A DNA stretch of 30,205 nucleotides, taken from assembly GCA_035574155.1 (NCBI GenBank), contig DATLZD010000032.1:1-30205 (forward strand), written 5' to 3'. Numbering within the stretch: position 1 is the first letter of the stretch; each line of letters opens with the position of its first letter. This DNA comes from HRBIN24 sp035574155. Its GTDB lineage: Bacteria; Chloroflexota; Dehalococcoidia; SM23-28-2; HRBIN24. The notes below the pieces were generated by a model that saw nothing but the letters and a program-made list of their open reading frames with translations, searched no databases and was not told the origin of the DNA. The translations under genes and the position numbers were made by a program. Positions 6,523-15,298 of this stretch are shown one piece after another.

Positions 6523-7908
6523 ATGGCCCAGGCCGTGAACCTACCGTTCGGCAGCGGCACCGTTCAGGTCGAGTTGCCGGACGGTGCCACCGTCATCGGC
6601 GGTGGTGGTGGGGAGGGGCGTCCCCGCTTGCAACCTGCGCCTGACCAGGAGCAGGCCATCCGCAGCGCCGTGGCGAACCCCCTGGGCATGCCCAGGCTCT
6701 CGCAACTGGCCCGCCCCGGCGACCGTGTCCTCATCGCCTTCGACGACTGCACCGTCGCCTCTTACGGCCCCGTCCGCCGCATCGCCGTCGAGGCGATATT
6801 GGAGGAGCTGAGGGCCGCCGGCGTGCGCGAGGAGGACGTGGACCTGGTATGTGCCAACGCCCTTCACCGCAAATGGCGAAGGGAGGAGCTGGCCTCGGTG
6901 CTGGGCCAGGAGCTGGTGGACCGTTTCGGCCAGCGCCTCTCCTGCCACGACGCCGAGGCCCCGGAGGACCTGGCGTATCTGGGGACCAGCGTGAGAGGCT
7001 ATGACGTCGAGGTCCACCGGCTGGTGGCCGAGGCCGACATCACCTGCTACGTCAACGCCGGCTACCACCTCGGCTTCAACGGCGGCTGGAAGTCCATTGT
7101 GGTGGGCCTCTCCACCTGGCGCTCCATCCGCTGGACGCATACCCCCGACGGCATGTCCATGTCCGTCCATGACAACCGCATGCACCGGGTGCTGACGGAG
7201 ATGGGCCACCACCTGCGGAGACGGGTTGGGAAGCCCATATTCAAGGTGGAGACGGTGCTGGCCAACCCCTACCAGGTGGCCCGCGTCTTCGCCGGCGACG
7301 TGGACGCCACCAGACAGGCGGCCATCGAGGTCATGGCCTCCCTCTTCCCGCCGCGGCGGGCCGAGGCGCCCGTCAAGGCCGATGTGCTGGTCTACGGCGT
7401 CCCAGCCTGGAGCCCCTACGCCACCTTTGCGCGCATGAACCCCATCCTGACCCTCATTTCCAGCGGCCTGGGCTACCTGGGGGGCTACATCGAGGCCCTG
7501 GGCAAGCCCGGCTGCTCGGTGGTGATGGCCACGCCCTGCCCGGAGGAGTGGGACATGGTCCATCACCCCGCTTACAAGGAGGTCTGGGACCGCGTCCTGC
7601 CCCAGACGAGGGACCCGTACGAGATCATGGCCCGCTTTGAGGACGAGTTCGTGTCCCGCCGCGACTACATCGAGGCCTACCGCTTCGGCTATGCCTACCA
7701 CCCGGTGCACGCCCTGCTGGCCACCCATCCTCTGAAGCGCCTGCGGCATGCTGCCCGCGTGTTCGTGGCCGGTGCCGAGGACCCGGCTGTCCCCAGACAT
7801 CTGGGCTTTGTGCCCACGCGGACGGTGGAGGAGGCCATCGCTGAGGCGCGGCGGCTGCATGGCCCCGATGCCGTGGTGGCCTGCGTGGCCCGCTTCCCTG
7901 GCACCTAG
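6523..7908 (+). CDS. LarA-like (lactate racemase domain, DUF2088) protein
   Basis: A 461-residue protein of the LarA family, whose founding member racemises lactate with a nickel-pincer nucleotide; many relatives act on other 2-hydroxy acids. Matching parts are FDDCT (73-77), ANALHRK with His115, CHDAEAPEDL with His142-Asp143, and GYHLGFNGGWKSIVVG with His182 and Lys190, the Lys being where LarA attaches its cofactor. The D-x-T-R segment of classical LarA reads DDCTV here, so that Arg is missing, and GGGK is GGWK; a different substrate is likely. No larB, larC or larE maturation genes are in the window. ATG at 6523 has GGGGAGGTGA 7 nt upstream. The gene converges on the amidohydrolase with interlocked stop codons. 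Confidence 0.85.
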   Translation: MAQAVNLPFGSGTVQVELPDGATVIGGGGGEGRPRLQPAPDQEQAIRSAVANPLGMPRLSQLARPGDRVLIAFDDCTVASYGPVRRIAVEAILEELRAAGVREEDVDLVCANALHRKWRREELASVLGQELVDRFGQRLSCHDAEAPEDLAYLGTSVRGYDVEVHRLVAEADITCYVNAGYHLGFNGGWKSIVVGLSTWRSIRWTHTPDGMSMSVHDNRMHRVLTEMGHHLRRRVGKPIFKVETVLANPYQVARVFAGDVDATRQAAIEVMASLFPPRRAEAPVKADVLVYGVPAWSPYATFARMNPILTLISSGLGYLGGYIEALGKPGCSVVMATPCPEEWDMVHHPAYKEVWDRVLPQTRDPYEIMARFEDEFVSRRDYIEAYRFGYAYHPVHALLATHPLKRLRHAARVFVAGAEDPAVPRHLGFVPTRTVEEAIAEARRLHGPDAVVACVARFPGT

Positions 7909-8753
7909 ATATCCAGCCTCAGCACCCGGGCGGCGTTCTCGCGCAGTATCTTGGGCCGCACCTCGTCGCGGAAGGGGGCGGCCTCGAAATCTGCCAGCCA
8001 GCGGTCGGGCATGATCATCGGGTAGTCGGAACCGAACATGACCTTGTCCTGCAGCAGCGTGTTGGCATACTGGACCAGTTGCGGCGGGAAGTACTTCGGC
8101 GAGTAGCCCGACAGGTCCATGAACACGTTGGGCTTGTGGAGCAGGACCGCTATCTGCTCGTCCACCCAGGGAAAGGCGGGGTGGGCCATGATGATGGTCA
8201 GCTCCGGGAAATCGGCTGCCAGGTCGTCGATATGGGGTATGGGGGCGCAATACTTGGTCTTGATCCCCCCGCCCCCGGGATAACCGGCCCCGAAGCCGGT
8301 CATGCCTGTGTGAAAGAGGGCTGGCACCCCCAACCGCGCGATGGTCTCCCAGAGAGGGTAGAAGCGGTGGTCGTTGGGGAAGAACTCCTGGAGGCTGGGA
8401 TGGAACTTGACGCCCCGCAGCCCTAACTCCTCCACGCTGCGCCGCACCTCGTCGATGGCCCGCTTGCCCTTCCACGGGTCCACACAGCAGAAGCCGATGA
8501 ACTGACGCGGGTAGCGACGCACGGTCTGGGCGATGAAGTCGTTGCTGACAGGGGGCAGGCCCGTCTTGGCCTCCCAGTCCTCGGCCAGCAGCACACCTAC
8601 CATGTCGCGCTGGGCGTAGTACTCGGCCATGGCCTCCACCCCCTCCGGCGGGGGCGGTGCCCGGAAGTAGGCCTGGGTGGCCACCCGCAGGGGGTGGCGG
8701 GCCGCCTCACCCTGGGGCGGCACGTGCACATGCATGTCTATGGCCCTGACCAT
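7905..8753 (-). CDS. Amidohydrolase-2 family metal-dependent hydrolase or decarboxylase
   Basis: A 282-residue TIM-barrel protein of the amidohydrolase_2 (ACMSD-like) group. Metal and active-site motifs appear in order: DMHVHVP (Asp6, His8, His10), RGVKFHPS, LFHTGMTG, IIMAHPAF and MFGSDYPM. These enzymes hydrolyse C-N or C-O bonds or decarboxylate aromatic and unsaturated acids in the cytoplasm; which applies here cannot be read. ATG at 8753 is preceded by TGAGGGGGCGAC, a Shine-Dalgarno that overlaps the SDR stop, so the two are translationally coupled. The last codon lies in a CTAG that also ends the convergent LarA-like gene. Confidence 0.92.
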   Translation of the reverse strand: MVRAIDMHVHVPPQGEAARHPLRVATQAYFRAPPPPEGVEAMAEYYAQRDMVGVLLAEDWEAKTGLPPVSNDFIAQTVRRYPRQFIGFCCVDPWKGKRAIDEVRRSVEELGLRGVKFHPSLQEFFPNDHRFYPLWETIARLGVPALFHTGMTGFGAGYPGGGGIKTKYCAPIPHIDDLAADFPELTIIMAHPAFPWVDEQIAVLLHKPNVFMDLSGYSPKYFPPQLVQYANTLLQDKVMFGSDYPMIMPDRWLADFEAAPFRDEVRPKILRENAARVLRLDI

Positions 8754-8762
8754 GTCGCCCCC

Positions 8763-9554
8763 TCAGTCCACCATGGAATAGCCGCCGTTGACCGAGAGCA
8801 CCTGCCCCGTGACCCACTCGGCCCGCTGGGAAGCCAGGAAGGCCACGGCGTTGGCCACGTCCTGGGGCTGGCCCAACCGCCCCAGCCCCCGTGCCAGGGG
8901 GTAGAAGGCCATGATGCGCTCTCGCTGGGCCTCGATCCACTGCCGGGTGGCCTCCGTCTCGGTGGTGGCGGGGGAGACGCAGTTGACGGTGATGCAGAAC
9001 CGTCCCACCTCCTTGGCCAGGGCCTTGCTGAAGCCGATGACCCCTGCCTTGGCCATGGAGTAGGGCACCAGCCGCACCTCCCCTACCCGGCCGGCATCGG
9101 AGACGATGTTGACGATGCGTCCCCAGCGCCGTTCCATCATCTTTGGCAGGACGGCACGCGTGCAGTAAAGGGTGCCGTAGGTGATGATGTGCATGGTGCG
9201 GTCCCACTGGGCCCGCTCCGACTCGGCGAACAGCTGGCCGGTGGCGGGAATCGCCTCTGCCGTGACCAGGGGGATGCCGGCGTTGTTGACCAGGATCTCC
9301 ACCGGCCCCAGCGCCTCCTCTACCTGGCGCACCATGGCCTCCACCTGCCCCTGGTCGGTGACGTCGGCGGCCACGCCGATGGCGGTGCCACCGTTGCGCC
9401 GTATCTCGCTGGCCACCGTCTCCGCCCGCTCCTGCACGATGTCGTTGACGGCCACCCTGGCCCCCTCTTCGGCCAGGGTGAGGCAGATGGCGCGGCCGAT
9501 GCCGCGGCCGGCACCGGTCACCAGGGCTACCCGGTCCCTTATGCCCAGGTCCAT
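8763..9554 (-). CDS. Short-chain dehydrogenase/reductase (SDR)
   Basis: A 263-residue classical SDR. It shows the cofactor turn TGAGRGIG (13-20), ADVTD (63-67), NNAG (90-93), catalytic Ser152 in NIVSDAG and the YSMAK pair Tyr165/Lys169, with the closing VTGQVLSVNGGYSMVD. The Asn38-Asp39 pair after the second strand (VNDIV) favours NAD(H) over NADP(H). It probably interconverts a hydroxyl and a keto group in the same pathway as the amidohydrolase, which starts 9 nt downstream. ATG at 9554 has GGGAGG 6 nt upstream. It is transcribed divergently from the TcuA-like flavoprotein. Confidence 0.95.
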   Translation of the reverse strand: MDLGIRDRVALVTGAGRGIGRAICLTLAEEGARVAVNDIVQERAETVASEIRRNGGTAIGVAADVTDQGQVEAMVRQVEEALGPVEILVNNAGIPLVTAEAIPATGQLFAESERAQWDRTMHIITYGTLYCTRAVLPKMMERRWGRIVNIVSDAGRVGEVRLVPYSMAKAGVIGFSKALAKEVGRFCITVNCVSPATTETEATRQWIEAQRERIMAFYPLARGLGRLGQPQDVANAVAFLASQRAEWVTGQVLSVNGGYSMVD

Positions 9555-9641
9555 GGCCTACCTCCCGTCGCCTGCGTGGGCCGTCCGGCATAAGCATAAT
9601 GGCGACGATGAGCGCGGCAAAGGCCCTGCCGGGGGGTCGCC
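9555..9641. promoter_or_regulatory. Divergent promoter region, SDR / TcuA-like gene
   Basis: Leftward, TTGCCG (9620-9615), 16 nt and TATGCT (9598-9593) could drive the SDR-amidohydrolase pair. Rightward, CATAAT (9595-9600) is a possible -10 for the flavoprotein, without a clear -35. Both assignments are weak; the shared 87-bp spacer implies joint control. Confidence 0.3.
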
Positions 9642-11135
9642 GTGACGGAGCCGGTACAGTCCCCCTGCGACGTCGTGGTGGTGGGGGCGGGGAACGCCGC
9701 CCTCTGCGCCGCCCTCTCGGCCCTGGAACATGGGGCAAGGGTGCTGGTCCTGGAGGCCGCGCCCGAGGCGGAGCGGGGCGGCAACTCCTACTTCGCCGGC
9801 GGCCTCTTCCGCTTCCCCTTCGCCGGGCTGGAGGATATCGCGGCCCTCATACCCGACCTGAGCGAGGCCGAGGCGCGGGCGGTGGAGTTGGAGCCCTACA
9901 GCCAGGACCAGTTCTTCGACGACGTGGCGCGCCTAGGGGACTACCGGGCCGACCCGGAGCTGCTGGCGCTGCTGGTCTCCCAGGCCTTCCCCACCCTGCG
10001 CTGGCTGCGGGAGCAGGGGGTGCGCTTCGGTCTGGCGGTGGGACGGCAGGCCTTCCGTATCGGCCAGCGGTTCCGGTTCTATGGCGCCCTAGTGCTGGAG
10101 GCGGTGGGAGGCGGGGCCGGGCTGGTGGACTCCCTCCTGGCCACTGTCCAGCGCCAGGGCGGCCAGCTCTGGTATGAGGCCCGCGCCCTCGCCCTGCTGA
10201 CCCAGGAGGGACGGGTATCAGGCGTGCGGGTGCGCCGTCAGGGCTCCTACCTGGAGGTGCCGGCACGGGCAGTGGTGCTGGCCTGCGGCGGCTTCGAGGC
10301 CAACGCCGAGATGCGGGCCCGCTACCTGGGCCCGGCCTGGGACCTGGCCAAGGTGCGCGGCACCCGCCATAACCTGGGCGACGGCATCCGCATGGCCCTG
10401 GAGCTGGGCGCCCAGCCCTATGGCCACTGGAGCGGCTGTCACGCCGTGGCCTGGGACGCCAACGCCCCGCCCTACGGCGACCGCAGGGTGGGCGACCTCT
10501 TCCAGAAGCACTCCTACCCCCTGGGCATCGTGGTCAACCGCCTGGGGGAGCGGTTCCTGGACGAGGGGGCCGACTTCCGCAACTACACCTACGCCCGCTA
10601 CGGGGCCGAGATCCTGAAGCAGCCCGGCCAGATCGCTTTCCAGATCTTCGATGCCAAGGTCCTACACCTGCTGCGGGACGAGTACCGTATCCCCCAGGCC
10701 ACCAAGGCCCAGGCCGACACCCTGGCGGAGCTGGCCGACCGCCTGGGCATCGACCGCGAGGGGCTGCTGCGCACGGTGTCCCGCTTTAACGCCGCCGTGC
10801 AGGAGGGGGAGTTCAACCCGGCCATCCGGGACGGCAAGGGGACACGGGGCATCGAACCGCCCAAGTCCAACTGGGCCCTGCCCCTGGACACCCCTCCCTT
10901 CGTGGGCTACGCCGTCACCTGTGGCATCACCTTCACCTACGGCGGCCTGCGCATCGATGCCCGCGGGCGGGTGCTGGACAGCTACGACCGCCCCATCCCC
11001 GGCCTGTATGCGGCCGGCGAGCTGGTGGGCGGGCTCTTCTACCACAACTACCCGGGCGGGTCGGGGCTGACGGCGGGGGCAGTGTTCGGGCGCATCGCTG
11101 GGCGGGAGGCAGCCCTGTTCGCCCGCGGGGCATAG
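9642..11135 (+). CDS. FAD-dependent dehydrogenase, TcuA/fumarate-reductase flavoprotein family
   Basis: A 497-residue flavoprotein. The N-terminus DVVVVGAGNAALCAALSALE is the FAD-binding strand-turn-helix, followed by ERGGNSYFAGGLFRF. The C-terminus has TCGITFTYGGLRID, IPGLYAAGELVGGLFYHNYPGGSGLTAGAVFGR, all characteristic of TcuA (tricarballylate dehydrogenase) and of the related fumarate reductase and ketosteroid dehydrogenase flavoproteins. The electron partner TcuB is not next to it, so the true substrate may differ from tricarballylate. The start is GTG at 9642, with only a G-run (GGGGGG) as Shine-Dalgarno. It is probably soluble, with no signal peptide. CehA-like and GH38 genes follow on the same strand. 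Confidence 0.88.
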   Translation: MTEPVQSPCDVVVVGAGNAALCAALSALEHGARVLVLEAAPEAERGGNSYFAGGLFRFPFAGLEDIAALIPDLSEAEARAVELEPYSQDQFFDDVARLGDYRADPELLALLVSQAFPTLRWLREQGVRFGLAVGRQAFRIGQRFRFYGALVLEAVGGGAGLVDSLLATVQRQGGQLWYEARALALLTQEGRVSGVRVRRQGSYLEVPARAVVLACGGFEANAEMRARYLGPAWDLAKVRGTRHNLGDGIRMALELGAQPYGHWSGCHAVAWDANAPPYGDRRVGDLFQKHSYPLGIVVNRLGERFLDEGADFRNYTYARYGAEILKQPGQIAFQIFDAKVLHLLRDEYRIPQATKAQADTLAELADRLGIDREGLLRTVSRFNAAVQEGEFNPAIRDGKGTRGIEPPKSNWALPLDTPPFVGYAVTCGITFTYGGLRIDARGRVLDSYDRPIPGLYAAGELVGGLFYHNYPGGSGLTAGAVFGRIAGREAALFARGA

Positions 11136-11193
11136 AGGCGGGCTATCGCCTTAAGGCTCCTCGCCTTATCATGTCTGCGGACGGGGTAGGAGT

Positions 11194-12627
11194 TTGCAGA
11201 CCGAGTTCTCCTTCGAGGGCTTCGTCACCCCCCAGGACGTGCGCCGCCAGCGCTATCTTTACCTCCCCTTCGAGGTGCCACCGGGGGTGGGACTTCTCGA
11301 TGTCTCCTACCAGTTCAGCGAGCCGGTGACGGCACCCTTGGGGATGGGACCGGGCAACAACGTGGACATTGGCATCTTCGACCCCCGCGGCCTGGACTTT
11401 CCCGAGGCCCCAGGCTTCCGGGGATGGAGCGGCTCGGCCCGTCGGGAGTTCAGCATCGGTCCCCGGGAGGCGACGCCGGGCTACGTGCCAGGTCCCATCC
11501 TGCCCGGCCGCTGGCACATCGTGCTGGGATTCGAACGGGTGCAGGAATCGGGCGTCGCCTACCGGGTTACGGTCACCCTGAGAGGGGACAGGGGCGAGGA
11601 CGCAGGGCGGCAGGAGGGGGACCTCAGCCCGGGGCGGCGGCCCAAGGTCCGGGGAGGGCGCTTCCTGAGGGGTGACCTCCACACCCACAGCGTCCACTCC
11701 GATGGCCTCAACACAGTGGAGGAACTGGCCAAGGACGCCATCGCCAAGGGGCTGGACTTCCTGGCCGTGACCGACCATAACACCTACACCCACCACGCGG
11801 ACCTGGAGCGGCTGTCCCATCTGCCCATCGTGCTCATACCCGGCGAGGAGGTCACCACCTACTGGGGCCACGCCAATGCCTGGGGCCTACGGCGCTTCGT
11901 AGACTTCCGCTGCACCGATGAGGAGTCCATGCGCACCCTCCAGCGCTTCGTGCTGGAGCGAGGTGGCCTCTTCTCCATCAATCACCCCAAGTGCATCGGG
12001 CCGCCCTGGCTGTTTGACCTGTGGGACGGGTTCCCCTGCATGGAGGTGTGGCAGGCACCCTGGCGGTTCCACAACTGGGACTCGTTGGAGCGGTGGGAGC
12101 GGCTGCTGCAGCGCGGGCAGCGGGTGGTGGCCGTGGGCGGCAGCGACACCCACTCCATCCCGCCGGCCCGCCCGCTGCACCCCCACGGCATTGGCAACCC
12201 CACCACCTGGGTATGGGTGCCCGAGGCCGAGGCGGGGGAGGAACAGGTCCTGGCGGCTATCCGCCGTGGCCACGTGTTCCTATCGGCCGACCCGGAGGGA
12301 CCGCAACTGGTGCTGAGGGCTGATGCCGACGGGGACGGACGCTTCGAGGCCCTCATGGGAGACACCGTGTCGCCGGCCGGGGGAAGGCCGCTGCCTGTGC
12401 GGGTCTTGGTGGAGGGCGGGGCCGGTCGCCGGCTGTGGCTCCTGCGGGACGGGGTGCCCGTGGCCATCGTCCCCATCGAGCGTCACAGCTATGTCTTTGA
12501 GACGACCGTAGACATGGACGGCTACCGCTACCTGCGGGCCGAGCTGAGGGGACCCAGAGGCAGGCCGGAGCGGGGGGAAGTGGTCTGGGCCCTCTCCAAC
12601 CCCATCTGGTGCCGACCTGTGTCCTAG
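11194..12627 (+). CDS. CehA/McbA-family metallohydrolase with PHP domain
   Basis: A 477-residue protein. Residues 1-150 form a beta-rich N-terminal domain. From 160 a PHP-type metal site is visible: GDLHTHSVHSDG (His163, His165), TDHN (Asp194-His195), GEEVT (Glu218-219), INHPK (His264) and GSDTHS (Asp318, His320). The C-terminal 130 residues are another sheet domain. The family contains carbaryl hydrolase CehA/McbA and many uncharacterised phosphoesterase-like enzymes. The start is read as TTG at 11194, the first start in this open frame, with AGGAG directly upstream; the nearby ATG at 11171 is out of frame. There is no signal peptide. It precedes the GH38 gene by 10 nt, so the pair is an operon. 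Confidence 0.9.
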   Translation: MQTEFSFEGFVTPQDVRRQRYLYLPFEVPPGVGLLDVSYQFSEPVTAPLGMGPGNNVDIGIFDPRGLDFPEAPGFRGWSGSARREFSIGPREATPGYVPGPILPGRWHIVLGFERVQESGVAYRVTVTLRGDRGEDAGRQEGDLSPGRRPKVRGGRFLRGDLHTHSVHSDGLNTVEELAKDAIAKGLDFLAVTDHNTYTHHADLERLSHLPIVLIPGEEVTTYWGHANAWGLRRFVDFRCTDEESMRTLQRFVLERGGLFSINHPKCIGPPWLFDLWDGFPCMEVWQAPWRFHNWDSLERWERLLQRGQRVVAVGGSDTHSIPPARPLHPHGIGNPTTWVWVPEAEAGEEQVLAAIRRGHVFLSADPEGPQLVLRADADGDGRFEALMGDTVSPAGGRPLPVRVLVEGGAGRRLWLLRDGVPVAIVPIERHSYVFETTVDMDGYRYLRAELRGPRGRPERGEVVWALSNPIWCRPVS

Positions 12628-12637
12628 GAGGTCAGCG

Positions 12638-15253
12638 ATGCCCCCGCGTGCTCAGTCCCCCGAGCGGACCCTGGTCATCGTGTCCCACACCCACTGGGAC
12701 AGGGAGTGGTATGCCCCCTTCGAGGTGATGCGTGCCCGGCTGGTCAGGATGATGGACCGGCTCATTGCCTTTCTGGACGAGACGCCCTCCTTCCCCTGCT
12801 TCGTCCTGGACGGGCACATGCTCTGCCTCGAGGACTACCTGGAGCTGCGGCCCGAGCGCAGGGACGATATCGTCCGGCTCGTGCAGGGGGGTAGGCTGGT
12901 CATCGGTCCCAACTACGTCCTGCCCGATGAGTTCCTCATCGGCACCGAGTCCTGGGTCCGCAACCTGATGTTGGGGCTGCGAGCGGCCCGCGCCTTCGGA
13001 CAGCCCATGGCGGTGGGCTACTCGCCGGACGCTTTCGGCCACATCGCCCACCTGCCGGCCATCCTGCGTGGCTTCGGCCTGGACGCGGTGGTCATCTGGA
13101 GAGGCGTCGGAGAGGAGGCCGACAGCAACGAGTTCCGCTGGGCGTCGCCCGATGGCTCGGAGGTGCTGGCTGTCTATCTCCGTCATAGCTACTCTTTCGG
13201 CCGCGACCTGCCCTGCGAGCCCCACGCCCTCCACACGCGCCTGCGGGCAGCCCTGGACCAGCTGGTGCCCCACGCCCCGACGCCATACGTTCTGCTGCCC
13301 TGCGGGGACGACCACCGCCCACCCCAGGAGGACCTGCCCCGCATCGTGGAGATGGCCAATGAACTGCTTCCGGACGTGAGGGTGGTCCAGGCGGACTACG
13401 GCAGCTACGTCCGCTGGGTGAGGGAGGCGCTGGGCGACGATGTCCAGTCCTTGCCGCGTCTCGAGGGTGAGTTCCGCTCCGGCCGCCGCTCCAATGTGCT
13501 GGCGGGAGTGCTGTCGGCCCGCATGTGGATCAAGCAACGCTATCAGGAGTGCGAGGACTTGTTGGCCCGCTGGGCTGCGCCCTTCTCCACCTGGGCCCAC
13601 GTGCTCCAGTCCTTCAACGGGGGACTGCCACGCCGCCCAGCCGACCACGCGCTGCTGGAGCATGCCTGGCGGCTATTGCTCCAGAATGCGCCCCATGACT
13701 CCATCTGCGGCTGCTCCATCGACCAGGTGCACGAGGAGATGCGTCCCCGCTTCGACCGTGCCCAGCAGCTGGGGGAGGAGGTCCTGGGGGAGGCGCTGCG
13801 GGTGCTCGCCGGCTGCGCCGCCCCCGCGGGTGGCGGCACCTACGTCGTGGTCTTTAACTCCGAGGGTGGGCCGCGGGACGACTTCTGCACCGCCCAGCTC
13901 CCCCTGGTAGACGGGCAGCCCCCCGAGGCCCTGGAGGACCCCCACGGAGGCCGGTTCCCAGTCCAGGTGCTCTCCCTGGAAAGGGAACGGGGACGGGCGC
14001 TGGTGGGGTTCGTGGCCCCCCAAGTGCCGGGCCATGGCCTCAAGGCCTTCCGGGTCCTGGGGGGTGCTCCCTGGACGCCAGCCCTGCCGCGGGTGGGGAC
14101 GGCCATCGAGAACGACTTCTTCCGGGTCGAGGTGGACAGGGGCATCGGCGCCCTCACCGTGCTGGACAAGCGCACCCGTCGCGTATATCGGGGACTTAAC
14201 CGTTTTGTGGACGGTGGGGATGCCGGCGACGAGTACAACTACGCTCCCCCCAGGGCCGACCGCTTGGTGGACAGGCCCGCTGCCCGTGCCCAGGCCACGG
14301 TCCTGGAGGTGGGCCCGGCCCGATGGGCGCTGGAGGTGCGGATGGTCTATGCCCTGCCCGCCTCCCTGGACGGCGACGGTCAGGGCCGCTCCCACAGGAC
14401 GGTCGAGTGCCCCATCCGGACGCGCATCTACCTCTACGCAGGCGTGCCCCGCATAGATATCGAGACAGAGGTGGAGAACCGGGCCTGTGACCACCGGCTG
14501 CGGGTCCACTTCCCCAGCGGCCTGCGGACTGACCACGTCTGGGCAGAGCAGCACCTCGGCGCCGTGCGGCGCGCCATTGACCTGCCGCCCCACCTGGCCA
14601 CCGACTGTGAGATGCCGGTGGGGACCCAGCCCCAGAAGTCCTTCTGTGCCGTAGAGGCGGACGGGACGGGCCTGATGCTGGCCAACCGTGGTCTCCCCGA
14701 ATACGAGGCCCTACGGGAGGCCGACGGCACCGTCACCCTGGCCCTAACCCTGCTGCGCTGCGTCGGCTGGCTCTCGCGACCCGACCTCTCGCCTTGGCGG
14801 CGCGGGCCGGCCGGGCCGTCCCTGCCCACGCCTGGTGCCCAGATGTTGGGACGCTGGACGTTCCACTACTCCATCGTGCCTTATGTGGGGACGTGGGAGG
14901 GGGCGATGCCCCACGCCCACCGGTTCGCCCGTCCCCTGCGGGCCGTCTGTCCCCGCGATGGCAACGGGCTGCTAGGGACGACCACAGCCCTGCTCGAAGT
15001 GGAACCGGCCCAGCTGGTGGTCTCTACCGTCAAGCTGTCGGAGGACAGCCGGGGGGTGGTGGTCCGGGTCTACAATGCCGCCTCCGAACCGGTGACGGGC
15101 CGCCTCCGGCTCTTCGCCGGCAGCGGGCCGGTGGAAGAGTTGGACCTGGACGAGGCGCCCATCTCCGCCGTCCCTAGCGAAGAGGGATGGGTCCATCTAG
15201 ATTTGCGGCCCAACCAGGTGCGCACGTTTCTGTTCTCCTTTCCGGGGCGGTGA
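12638..15253 (+). CDS. Glycoside hydrolase family 38 alpha-mannosidase (MngB-like)
   Basis: An 871-residue protein close in length to MngB-type mannosidases. The zinc site is clear: SHTHWDREWY (His19, Asp21), YSPDAFGH with Asp131 as expected nucleophile and zinc ligand, and NAPHDSICGCS with His353. DDHRPP and the helical GEFRSGRRSNVLAGVLSARMWIKQ-type segment continue the family pattern, and a long beta-sandwich C-terminal half follows from about 380. GH38 enzymes release alpha-mannose from glycans; the MngB branch hydrolyses mannosylglycerate, a compatible solute, which is one option here. There is no signal peptide, so it is cytoplasmic. AGGAGGTCAGCG precedes ATG and overlaps the CehA-like stop. 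Its TGA is followed in the same frame by the LysM gene. Confidence 0.93.
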   Translation: MPPRAQSPERTLVIVSHTHWDREWYAPFEVMRARLVRMMDRLIAFLDETPSFPCFVLDGHMLCLEDYLELRPERRDDIVRLVQGGRLVIGPNYVLPDEFLIGTESWVRNLMLGLRAARAFGQPMAVGYSPDAFGHIAHLPAILRGFGLDAVVIWRGVGEEADSNEFRWASPDGSEVLAVYLRHSYSFGRDLPCEPHALHTRLRAALDQLVPHAPTPYVLLPCGDDHRPPQEDLPRIVEMANELLPDVRVVQADYGSYVRWVREALGDDVQSLPRLEGEFRSGRRSNVLAGVLSARMWIKQRYQECEDLLARWAAPFSTWAHVLQSFNGGLPRRPADHALLEHAWRLLLQNAPHDSICGCSIDQVHEEMRPRFDRAQQLGEEVLGEALRVLAGCAAPAGGGTYVVVFNSEGGPRDDFCTAQLPLVDGQPPEALEDPHGGRFPVQVLSLERERGRALVGFVAPQVPGHGLKAFRVLGGAPWTPALPRVGTAIENDFFRVEVDRGIGALTVLDKRTRRVYRGLNRFVDGGDAGDEYNYAPPRADRLVDRPAARAQATVLEVGPARWALEVRMVYALPASLDGDGQGRSHRTVECPIRTRIYLYAGVPRIDIETEVENRACDHRLRVHFPSGLRTDHVWAEQHLGAVRRAIDLPPHLATDCEMPVGTQPQKSFCAVEADGTGLMLANRGLPEYEALREADGTVTLALTLLRCVGWLSRPDLSPWRRGPAGPSLPTPGAQMLGRWTFHYSIVPYVGTWEGAMPHAHRFARPLRAVCPRDGNGLLGTTTALLEVEPAQLVVSTVKLSEDSRGVVVRVYNAASEPVTGRLRLFAGSGPVEELDLDEAPISAVPSEEGWVHLDLRPNQVRTFLFSFPGR

Positions 15254-15298
15254 CAGGTCGCTCTCGGGGTTGGCAGCGGCTGGGGTCACCGTGCGGCC

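Noticed and set aside
6541..8475. Very long minus-strand open frame (over 600 codons) antisense to the LarA-like gene
   Set aside because: Low-complexity His/Gly/Ala/Arg composition and no family motif; the plus-strand LarA-like and minus-strand amidohydrolase frames explain the DNA. Such shadows are expected at high GC.
11143..11172. TATCAT as -10 for the CehA-like gene
   Set aside because: No -35 at the right distance, and the gene could be read through from the TcuA-like gene 58 nt upstream.
13673..14593. Minus-strand 300-codon frame inside the GH38 gene
   Set aside because: Lies fully antisense to a well-conserved GH38 protein and lacks motifs.
15251..15253. TGA between GH38 and LysM as a selenocysteine codon
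   Set aside because: No SECIS-like hairpin is apparent just downstream, and GH38 proteins end near this point; ordinary stop is simpler.
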